Assembly (NCBI GenBank): GCA_037139415.1
Contig: JBAXGN010000011.1
Coordinates: 1 to 64,000 of the forward strand
DNA: 64,000 bases
Direction: 5' to 3'
From: Verrucomicrobiota bacterium
GTDB taxonomy: Bacteria; Verrucomicrobiota; Verrucomicrobiia; Limisphaerales; Fontisphaeraceae
Within the stretch, counting starts at the first letter, position 1. Each line of letters opens with the position of its first letter. Under the pieces are notes generated by a model that was not told where the DNA came from, made no database searches, and was given only the letters and a program-made list of their open reading frames with translations. The translations under genes and the position numbers were made by a program. Positions 34,964 through 44,200 of the stretch are shown here, in pieces.

Positions 34964-35695
34964 ATGAAAAGGTCATCAGCATTGTTAAAACCTATTTTGG
35001 CACTTTTAGGAATATTCGTTTTCCATGCCAACCCAGTCTTGGGCGAGGTTGCATTTCAAAACCTTAATTTTGAAAATGCGACGGTCCCTAATTTGCCACC
35101 AGACAGTGCCAATCCAAGTGAAGACGCGACCGCAGCGTTTCCAGGATGGCGAATTTTTTATGGCAGCTATGAGCAAACCACCGTTGTCCACAATACAGTT
35201 CCATTAGGCTCTACCAGGGTCATGATATTCGGTCCAAATTATAAATACCAAGGCATTATATCTGGAAAATATTCTGCCTGTCTTGCTGGTGCCTACAACT
35301 ATTATCCTGATCAACGTAATGCCTCTATCGCCCAAACCGGCACGGTTCCTGTGTGGGCTAATGGCATCCAGTTCATGGTATCTCCATGGGCGCATGCTTT
35401 CACGGTATCTTTGGCCGGTAATGTATTGCCAACAGTGCCCGTCTCCTCCAACGCCAATTTCATGGTCTGGGGTGCGGATATTTCAGCCTATGCGGGGAGC
35501 ACAACCGAATTACGTTTTACTTCCCTGTACGACGGCACGGGTTCACCTAATTTGACCAGCCTTGATGACATTCAATTTATGGCGGAGGCTGTTCCCGAGC
35601 CTGGCACCATCGCTTTATGCTGTGCCGGAGGTATGATGGGCTGGTGGTTGCTGGGGCGGGGACGAAGAACCGGTAAACAGCAAAACGTGGGTTAA
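34964..35695 (+). CDS. PEP-CTERM array protein 10 (type B)
   Basis: 243 residues from the ATG at 34964. The signal peptide (LLKPILALLGIFVFHANPVL) is nearly identical to gene 11, the 3' core (35350-35606) nearly identical to genes 3 and 12, and the anchor (CCAGGMMGWWLLGRGRR, tail KQQNVG) to genes 8 and 9. Three different closest relatives for three parts make it the clearest mosaic. One base separates it from each neighbour. Confidence 0.88.
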   Translation: MKRSSALLKPILALLGIFVFHANPVLGEVAFQNLNFENATVPNLPPDSANPSEDATAAFPGWRIFYGSYEQTTVVHNTVPLGSTRVMIFGPNYKYQGIISGKYSACLAGAYNYYPDQRNASIAQTGTVPVWANGIQFMVSPWAHAFTVSLAGNVLPTVPVSSNANFMVWGADISAYAGSTTELRFTSLYDGTGSPNLTSLDDIQFMAEAVPEPGTIALCCAGGMMGWWLLGRGRRTGKQQNVG

Positions 35696-35696
35696 T

Positions 35697-36427
35697 ATGA
35701 AAACATCTGCATTACTAAAACCTATTTTGGCACTTTTAGGAATATTCGTTTTCCATGCCAACCCAGTCTTGGGCGAGGTCGCATTTCAAAACTTTGATTT
35801 TGAAAGTGCCAACATACCTAATGTTCCATCAGGCCAATCCGGAGTAGATGAGCTTACTCTCGTAGCGTTACCGGGTTGGAAAACCATGTTTGGACCTTAC
35901 GAAACGACCAACGTTTTACATAATACTATACGTTAGGGTCCGCTGCTATTTCTGTGTTTGGTCCTAATGTCCAGTATGCATCTTATGTTCTCCAAGGGCG
36001 ATACTCCGTTTGCCTGATCGGAGGCTATCGTTATTTGCCAGAAGAACGTAATGTCTCTGTTTCCCAAACGGGTACCATTCCCAATTGGGCTAACAGCATC
36101 AAGTTCCTTGTCAATGCCAATGCACATGACTTTACGGTGGCGATGAATGGGAACCCCCTGTACATGCAAAAACTAACCACCAGCGGCAGTTATGCTACGT
36201 GGGGAGCTGATGCTTCCGCGTATGTGGGACAGACCGTTGATTTGCGATTCACCTCGCAATACATTTACGGTACGGTTAATCCCGTTTGGCTCGATGACAT
36301 TCAATTCTCAACCGATATGGTTCCAGAACCTAGTGCATTGGCTCTATTGTGTGGCGGGGGCATGGTTTGCTTGTGGATGATGGGGTGGAGACGAAAACCT
36401 GGTATTCAGCACAACGACGCTGGCTAA
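35697..36427 (+). pseudogene. PEP-CTERM array gene 11, frameshifted (type B)
   Basis: The reading frame from the ATG at 35697 stops at 35936 after ETTNVLHNTIR. The remaining homology (LGSAAISVFGPNVQYASYV to the sorting motif VPEPSALALLCGGGMVCLW) continues in the next frame to 36427. Comparison with the paralog sequence HNTVPLGS places a single missing base at about 35930. All other parts look intact, so this is either a recent mutation, phase-type switching or an assembly error. No slippery heptamer typical of programmed frameshifting is obvious. Confidence 0.85.
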
Positions 36428-36428
36428 G

Positions 36429-37136
36429 ATGAAAAGTTATCCTTCATTTCCCATTTTATTAGTGTTAGGGTTACTAGTTTGCCATGTTGACAGGTCGTTG
36501 GCAGGGGTCACCTTCCAAAATCTGGATTTTGAACAAGCTTCAATCCCGGACCTGGCATCAAACCAGACTTCCGATGAGTTAGTAGTTAATGCTTTGCCTA
36601 GTTGGCGCGCATTTGCCGGTATGTATGAAGTCTCCACAATGTACCATAATAGCATTCCCATTGGGTCGACGAGAATAATCATTTTCGGTCCATTTTATCG
36701 GCATCCCGAACAAATCCTTTCCGGTAAATATTCTGCCTGTCTTGCTGGTGCATACAACTATTTTCCCGATCAGCGTGACGCCTCCATCGCCCAGACCGGC
36801 ACGGTGCCCGGGTGGGCCAATGGTATTCAGTTCAAAGTGGATATTTGGGCGCATGCCTTCACGGTTTCTTTGGCCGGCAATGTCCTGCCCACCGTGACCG
36901 TTTCGTCCAACGCCAGTTACATGGTCTGGGGCGCGGATATTTCAGCCTATGCGGGTAGCACAACCGAATTACGTTTTACTTCCCTGTACGACGGCACGGG
37001 TTCACCTAATTTGACCAGCCTTGATGACATTCAATTTATGGCGGAGGCTGTTCCTGAACCGGGCACCCTGGCGCTCTGGTGCGTTGGAGGTTTGATCGGT
37101 TGGTCCACGCTCGGCAGAAAACGAAGAGTGACCTGA
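36429..37136 (+). CDS. PEP-CTERM array protein 12 (type B)
   Basis: 235 residues. Signal peptide of its own type (ILLVLGLLVCHVDRSLAG), type B core with a 3' half nearly identical to genes 3 and 10 (TVSLAGNVLPTVTVSSNASY). The anchor VPEPGTLALWCVGGLIGWSTLGRKRR is that of gene 1. Last gene of the array; the downstream 30 bp also match those after gene 1. Confidence 0.88.
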   Translation: MKSYPSFPILLVLGLLVCHVDRSLAGVTFQNLDFEQASIPDLASNQTSDELVVNALPSWRAFAGMYEVSTMYHNSIPIGSTRIIIFGPFYRHPEQILSGKYSACLAGAYNYFPDQRDASIAQTGTVPGWANGIQFKVDIWAHAFTVSLAGNVLPTVTVSSNASYMVWGADISAYAGSTTELRFTSLYDGTGSPNLTSLDDIQFMAEAVPEPGTLALWCVGGLIGWSTLGRKRRVT

Positions 37137-37166
37137 ATTTGTCATGCATTATCCATCCCTAACGAC
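37047..37166 (+). repeat. Direct repeat at 3' end of array gene 12
   Basis: Second copy of the 29701-29817 segment, in the same orientation, 7.35 kb away. Recombination between the copies would delete or amplify the whole of genes 2-12. Confidence 0.92.
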
Positions 37167-37513
37167 GTCTTCAGCCGGCAACCAATACCAGGCGAAAGGT
37201 CAACTCTTTGCTTGGCGAAAAATGCGGAAGGAACACACTGGCACCAGCGGCGGCACCGTGCCAAACATAAAGGCGCGGAGAGCTTCTGCCATCCAACACG
37301 CCAGGCGGAAAAGGGGGCAACCAAATAGTATTGTATATTTTCCGATTGATATTAAGCGGCGAATCCGCTTCCCTGTCGCCATGTTAAGCCAATCAAGAGT
37401 CCAGTCTCCAGGGGCCATTTGCCATAGCATTCGCTGCGGGGATCGTGGCAGGATTTTTACTTGGAGGCTGCGGCATGGCATAATTTGTCGGGATCAATTC
37501 AAAAGGAGGCATC
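37137..37513. other. Noncoding region after the array
   Basis: No supported gene. After the array-end repeat there is a mixed stretch that may be gene debris, ending in a very good Shine-Dalgarno (AAAGGAGG, 37502-37509). Confidence 0.5.
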
Positions 37514-37906
37514 ATGAAAAACAGGAAATACTATGGTCTGACCCCGAATAAGAGTGGTTCTGCCGGTGGCGCGGAAGTGCCTTGCGAGGGCGTAGCTGGG
37601 CGATGACATCGGCCCGGCGGGGCCACCATCCCCCATCACCGACGCGTGGAACGCGCGAAAGGCAAAATGCGCGACCACCTCCGACCAGACCATGCCAAAC
37701 ACAAAAAACACGGGCCGGGCGAGCAGGAGCAGCAAAACCATGCTCCAGACGCCCTTGGCAAAAAAGAAGAACGCCACCACGATAAGCAGGGAAGCGCCCA
37801 GCCGGAACCGGATCAGGCGCAGTTCCGGCACTCGTGTGAGCCAAACAAATCCGCCCACCACGAGGAAGAGCCAGACCATTGTTTCATACTTTGCCAACCA
37901 ACCCAT
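37499..37906 (-). pseudogene. Truncated copy of the membrane/TPR gene
   Basis: Starts MGWLAKYETMVW (ATG 37906; an in-frame ATG at 37912 also exists). It is nearly identical to the first 117 residues of the gene at 20485-21942, covering all three TM helices up to RHFRATGRTTL. It then runs into 17 unrelated codons and a stop. The entire TPR-like part is missing. A short membrane protein might still be made. Confidence 0.88.
37514..37606 (+). pseudogene. Gene start interrupted by duplicated segment
   Basis: ATG at 37514 is preceded by the strongest Shine-Dalgarno in the region. The frame MKNRKYYGLTPNK runs only 13 codons before the sequence changes, at 37554, into the duplicated 5' segment of the membrane/TPR gene (in antisense), and stops at codon 31. 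It looks like the 5' end of a gene cut by a rearrangement. Confidence 0.4.
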
Positions 37907-37909
37907 ATT
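37554..37909 (-). repeat. Duplicated 5' gene segment, copy 2
   Basis: Gapless match to 21590-21945. Same orientation, so the copies flank the RCC1 gene and PEP-CTERM array as direct repeats. Confidence 0.93.
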
Positions 37910-38256
37910 CATTGTCTCATTGGGTTGTACCCGATCGAAGATCTGGTGGCAGACGGATACCCATTCCAGCGGCCACCGGCATCAGTATTATAAGTGAGAA
38001 TCATGGGAAAACCAATACCGTTCATACGCACAGAGAGCAAGCCACAAATGCGACCTTATTCCTGTTCTATATTCCAGCCTGACATTGGCGCGTTTTGGGC
38101 GAATTGTGGCATCTCCGAAACGGCCAAGCGGAACGTCCGGCCCGGCTCGCCGGGGAAGCTGTCCTTCTGGCGCACCCGAGTACCGTTCGAGGTGGACCTG
38201 ACGTGAAATAGGCGAACGGCTGGCAAGCGTTTGAAACTAAATAGTCGGCGCAACGG
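37910..38256. other. 347-bp intergenic region
   Basis: No gene seen on either strand. It lies downstream of the giant LRR gene (leftward) and upstream of the truncated membrane gene (leftward). Confidence 0.5.
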
Positions 38257-41200
38257 TCAAGGGGAACTCAGGCGGTAGAAACGGGTAGTGGAATTCGTCC
38301 ACTTGGAATCGCGGAAAACTGCGGGGCTGCCTGTAAGGGTGTTCGTTTGCAGCGGAATCCAGACGGGGTTGACCAAGTCGGTGCAACCCTCCACCACGAT
38401 GACCAAGTTGCTGGTCCCGGTAATCGGAAACTGGAAACCGTTGGTACGAATGCCAAAACCCGGCGTACTGGTTTGTGCCTTCGGATTCCACAGCAGGGTG
38501 GGCAGACCGCCAAACGTCGCGCCCCAGTTCGTAGTTCCCGGCAAATAATAGACGGTTGCGGTGTCATCAAATGCGAAGATGCCTGAACCGGGAATGGGGG
38601 CGTTACCCAGAAAGTAGATTCCGGCCAGGCTGCTGCAAGAATAGAACGCAATATCCTCGATCCCGATGACATTGGGGCCGATAAATACGCTGGTCAGGTT
38701 GGCGCAGAAGGCGAAGGACAGGTTACCGATATTAGTGACGTTGCTGGGAGTCGCATAACGGCTGGCGGCTCTGCCCGCCGGGTATTGGATGAGGGTGGCC
38801 CGGCTCTTATCAATTAAGACCCCGTCCACACTGCCATAGGCCGAGTTCTGTGGGGCCACCGTGATTGCCAGCAAGCTGGGGCAGTTGAAGAATGAAGGGT
38901 TGTCAATACGGGTTACGCCCGAGCCAATGGCGACGTTGGTCAAGCCTCCGCAGTTGTTAAACGAGGCGTAGCCGAGGCTGAGCACGCTGTTGGGGATGGT
39001 CACACTCGTCAGCTTCGAACAGCAATAGAACCCATAGTTTCCGATGCTCAGGACCGTGTTCGGGATCGGGGCGTTGGTCAGGCTGGCGCAATAGGCGAAC
39101 ACGCCGTTGGCAATACTGGTGACGCTGGCGGGAATGGTGATATCGGCGAGAATAACGGCCTCCATAAACGCCCAGTCTCCGATGTTAGTAACGGTGTTCG
39201 GGATGATATAACTGCTTTCCGTTTTAGCGGGCGGGTACTGGATGAGCCGGGTCTGGAGCTTGTCGAACAAGATACCGTTTGTACTGCAAAAGGCGGCATT
39301 CTGTGCGTCCACGGTGATCGCCAGCAGGCTGGTACAATAATAGAACACCCACCCCCCGATACTGGTGACGCTGGCGGAGATGGTCACGTTGGTCAAGCCA
39401 TGGCAGTAGGCGAAAGCCGCGTCCGAAATCTGAATGACACTATTGGGAATAGCCATGCGGGTCAGGCTGTCGCAAGACGCGAACGCGCTATTGCCAATGT
39501 TGGTGACGTTGGATGGAATGGTGACATTGGCCAGGTTGGCACAGGATTGGAACGCTCCGTCGCCGAGGCTGGTGAGGCTGAGGGAGAGGGAGACGTTGGT
39601 GAGCGAGGGACACCCGTTAAACGCGTTGTTGCCGAGGCTGACCACCTGATTGGGAATCGTGATGGTGGGCAAGCCGGTGCAACCAGCGAATACCCCGTCC
39701 GCCAGGCTGGTGAGGTTGGTGGGGAGGGAGACGTTGGTGAGCGCGGTGCAAGCGTTAAACGCATTATTGCCGAGGTTGGTGACTGCGCCGGGAATCGTGA
39801 CGTCGGTCAAACTGGTGCAGGAGGCGAACACCGAGTCTCCAAGGCTGGTGACAGTACCGGGGAGGAGGATGCCGGGCAGGCGGCTGCACGAATTGAACAC
39901 GTTGTTTCCGAGGATCGCGACCTTGGTTCCGAGGATGACGTTGGTCAGTCCCGAACAGGATTTGAACGCCCCGTCTCCAATCTCGCTGACACTGTCCGGA
40001 AGGGTGATGCGGCCCAAGCTGGTACACGAATCGAACACCCCGCCCCCAAGGCGCAGGAGGCCGTCGGATAACGTGACGCCCGTCAGATTGGAGCAGGAAG
40101 CAAACACGCTGATCCCGAGATTGGTGACACTGATGGGGATGATCACGTCGGTCAGGCCGCTGTTCTGCTGGAACGCCCCATCCCCAAGGCTGGTGACCGG
40201 CAGACCAGTAATCGTGGACGGGATGGCCACTGCCCCCTCGCCGCCTGTGTAGCTGGTGATGGTGATCGTGCCATTGTTGGTCGTGTACGTGTAAGGCACG
40301 GGAGGGTACACCAGTACGGGTTGGAGGCCAGCAAAGGCCGTGTCCCAGCCCGTGGTACCCAAGAAACAATAAAGGGTGACATGGTCGTCGCCGACAAAGA
40401 CAGACGAATCCGCAGCCGGAGCGTTGCCGTGGAAGTAGATGGTCAGCAGGTTGGGGCAATTGGCGAACGCGTAGGGACCGATATTGGTGACCGCGCTGCC
40501 GACGGTGACGGTGGCTAGGCTGCTGCAGGCATCAAAGGCATGGCTGCCGATGCTGGTAACGTGATTGGGAATCGTGACGCTGCCCAGCGCGAGACAGCCT
40601 GCGAACGCCCCGCCTCCCAGAGTGATAACGGTGCTGGGAATGGCGAGGCGGGTCAGGTTGGTACAAGAATTAAAGGCGTTGGTCCCGATGTTGGTGACGC
40701 TGTTACCGAAGAGGAGATTCGTCAGTCCGAGGCAGGCGTTGAACGCCCCGTCCCGGATGTCGGTGACGCTGTCGGGGAGGGTGACGCTGCCCAGGCTGGT
40801 GCAAGAGTCGAACGCATTGATCCCGATGTCGGTGATACTGGGCGTGAAGGTGATGCTGGTCAGATTGGTATTGTACTGGAATGCGCCGGCCCCGATACCG
40901 GTGACCGGCAGGCCGGTGATCGTGGCCGGGAGAACTACGGCTCCGCCAACGCCGGAGTAGCCGGTGATGGTGATGGTGCCGTTGTTGGTCGTGTAGGTGT
41001 AGGGCACGGGCGGATACAGGAGCAGCGGTTGGAGACCGGCCAATCCCGCATCCCAGCCCATGGTTCCAGCCAAGCGATAGAGGGTGAGCTGACTATCCCC
41101 GTTAAACAGAGACGCATCCACGACGGGCGCGTTGCCAAAGAAATAGACGGCGGCCAGGTTGGTACAATTGGCGAACGCGTAGGCCCCAATATTGGTAATG

Positions 41201-44200
41201 CTGGCGGGGATCGTCACGCTGGTCAGCGTGCCGTTCTGTTGGAACACCACGTCGCCGATGCTGGTGACGGGCAGACCGTTGACCGTGGCCGGGATGGTCA
41301 CCGCCCCGCCGTCCCCGGTGTAGCTAACGATGGTGAGCGTGCCGTTGTTGGTGGTGCAAATGAACGGTACCGGCGGAAACAACCAGACCGGCTGAAGCCC
41401 GGCAAGTCCGGCATCCCAACCCAAGGTCCCGGCGAGGCAATAGAGGGTGAGGCGGTTGTCATTCATGAAGGGGGTGGCATCCGAAGTCGGGGCATTGCCT
41501 TGGAAATAGACGGCCGTGAGGTTGGTGCAGTTTGCGAAGGCGTAGCTGCCGAGGCTCGTGACATGGCTACCGATCACGGCACTGGCCAGGCTGGCGCAGT
41601 CCGCGAATGCCTGGTTTCCGAGGCTGGTAACCTGGTTGGGAATCGTGAGGTTGGTCAGCGCGAGGCAGCCCGAGAACGCCCCGCTGCTGACGGTGAGGAG
41701 ACTGTTGGGAAGAACGAGGCCGCCTAGACTGGTGCAGGCGTTGAACGCATTGGTCCCGATGCTGGTGACCCCGTAGCCAAGACTGACATTGGTCAAGCTA
41801 CTGCACGAGGCGAAGGTGCCGTCCCCAATGCTGGTGACGCCATTGGGGATCGTGATGCTCGTCAGATTGGTGCAGGAAGCGAATGCGCTGCTCCCGATAT
41901 TGGTAACGCCGTCGGGAATGAAAATGTTGGTCAGGCTGCCGTTGTGTTGGAACGCCCCGGCCCCGAGGCTGGTTACAGCCCGGCCCGTGAGCGTGGCGGG
42001 GATGGTGATGATCCCGCCAGGGCCGGAGTAGCCGGTGATGGTGATGGTGCCGTTGTTGGTCGTGTAGAGGTAGGGCACGGGCGCGTACACTGACACGGTC
42101 GTACGACCGCCAAAGGTCGGGCCCCAGCCAGCAGCATCCGCCGGGCGATACACCGTCACTTGGTCGTCGCCGGTGAACACGTCCGAACCCAAGGTGGGAG
42201 CGTCGCCACTGAAATAAATGGCCGTCAAGTTCGTGCAGTTGCAGAAGCCGACATCACCAATGGAGGCGACGTGGTTGCCAATCGAGGCGTTGGTCAAGCC
42301 GGTGCAATAATAAAAGGCATGGGCTCCGATGGTGACCACGCTGTTGGGAATCGTGATGGTGGTCAGGGAGGAGCAGCCCCAGAACGACATCCGCTCGAGG
42401 TTGGTGACGCCGTTGCCGATGGTCACGTTGGTCAAACCGGTGCAATCCCGGAATCCGGAGTCCCCGATGCTGGTCACGGAGTCGGGGATCGAAACGCTCC
42501 CAAGCCCGGCGCAACCATTGAAGGCACCGACGCCGACGCGGGTCACGCCGCCGGGGATCGTGTAGCTTCCGGTCTTGCCCGCCGGGCACTCGACGACCAG
42601 CGTCTGCGGTTTATCAAACAAGACCCCGTCCGCGCTGCTATAGAAGGAATTGTTCGCACCCACCGAGATCTCCGCCATGCTGGAGCAACCGCCGAACACC
42701 GCATCGCCGAGGTTGGTGACGCTGTCGGGAATCACAATGTTGGTCAGCCCGAAGCAGGCGGCGAACGCCGAATTTCCGATGCTGGTGACGTTGGTGCCGA
42801 GGGTGACGCTACCGAGGCTGTAACAATTGTAGAACGCCGAATCGGCGATGGTGATAACGCTGCTAGGGATCGTCACCCTCGTCAGATTGCCGTTCCACCG
42901 GAACGCCGCGTCGCCGATGCTGGTGACCGGCAGCCCATTCAGGGTGCTGGGGATGTTTACCGCTCCGCGGATGCCCGTATATCCAGTGAGGTTGATCGTG
43001 CCATTATTGGTGGTGTAGGTGAATGGCGGCGTCAAATAGATCATCACGGTCGGGACGCCGTAGAAGGTGGGATCGCTCCAGCCCGTGGTGCCGGCCAGGT
43101 AGTAGATGACCGCATTGGCGTCCCCGCTGAACGTGCTCCAATCGGTGCGGGGTGCGTTGCCTTGGAAATAGAGGGCCGTCAGGTTGGTGCATCCCGAAAG
43201 GGCGGAAATTCCGACGCTGGACACATTGCTGCCGATCGTCATGCTGGTCAGGTTAATACAGGACTGGAACGCGTACGAGCCGACCAGGCGAACACTGTCG
43301 GGGAGCGTGGCATTCGTCAGGTTGTGGCACGCGGCGAACGCATAACTCGCGATGTTGGTGACGCCGTTGGGAACGGTGTACGCGCCGGGACGGCCCGCTG
43401 GGCATTGGAGGAGCACGGTCTGATCCTTGTTGAACCAGACGCCATCGAGACTGCTGTAGATGGGATTGGCGGGGTCCACGGTGATCACGGCCAGGTTGGG
43501 GCAGGAATCGAAGAGGTACATTCCGTTGTTAGTCGCGCTACTCCCGAGCACGACGCTGAGGAGGTTGGTGCAGGATTGGAAGGCCATGTCGCCAAGGTGG
43601 GTGACACGGTTGGAAATGGCGATGCTAGCCAGGCCGCCGCAGAAGCGGAAGGCCCAGCTTCCAATGGTGATGAGGTTGGTGCTGAGTGTAATGTTGGTCA
43701 GGCTGGAACACGCATAGAAAGTGGAGAATCCGATGTTGGTGACCGAGTTGGGAATCGTGACGTTGGTGAGGCTGGAGCAGTACTGGAAGGCGTAGTCTCC
43801 AAGGCTGGTGACGCTGCTGCCGATGAGGACGTTGCTCAGGCTGGTGCATTGATTGAAGGTCCAGTTGGGAATGCTGGTCAGGCCGTTGCCGATCGTGGCG
43901 ATGCTGAGGTTCGAGCACCCATTGAACGCGCTCATCCCGAGGGAATTGACGCGGTCGGGAATCGTGATACTGGTCAGGCTGGGGCATTGATCGAACGCAT
44001 AATTACCGATGCTGTGGACATTCGTGCCGAGGGTGACGTTGGTCAGGCGGTAGCATAGCTCAAACGCATTGGGTCCGATCATGGTGACGCCGTCCCCGAT
44101 CGTGGCGGTGCGCAGGGCCGGGCAGTAGGCAAACGCACTGTCTGCGAGGGTGCTGACGCTGTTGGGGAGGGTGAGGCTGGTGAGGTTTGTGCAGCCCTGA

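Noticed and set aside
31304-37136. PEP-CTERM array as a set of integron or transposon cassettes
   Set aside because: No integrase, transposase, attC-like site or terminal repeats between genes; the genes overlap by 1-4 bp, which fits an operon formed by duplication and recombination.
37144-37551. 135-codon rightward frame after the PEP-CTERM array
   Set aside because: Begins in the duplicated noncoding tail of the array repeat and has no homologous counterpart or domain.
40540-44058. Long rightward open frames antisense to the giant LRR gene
   Set aside because: The periodic composition of the LRR repeats keeps the antisense frames open; their products are low-complexity (repeated Asp/Gly/Val) and match no family.
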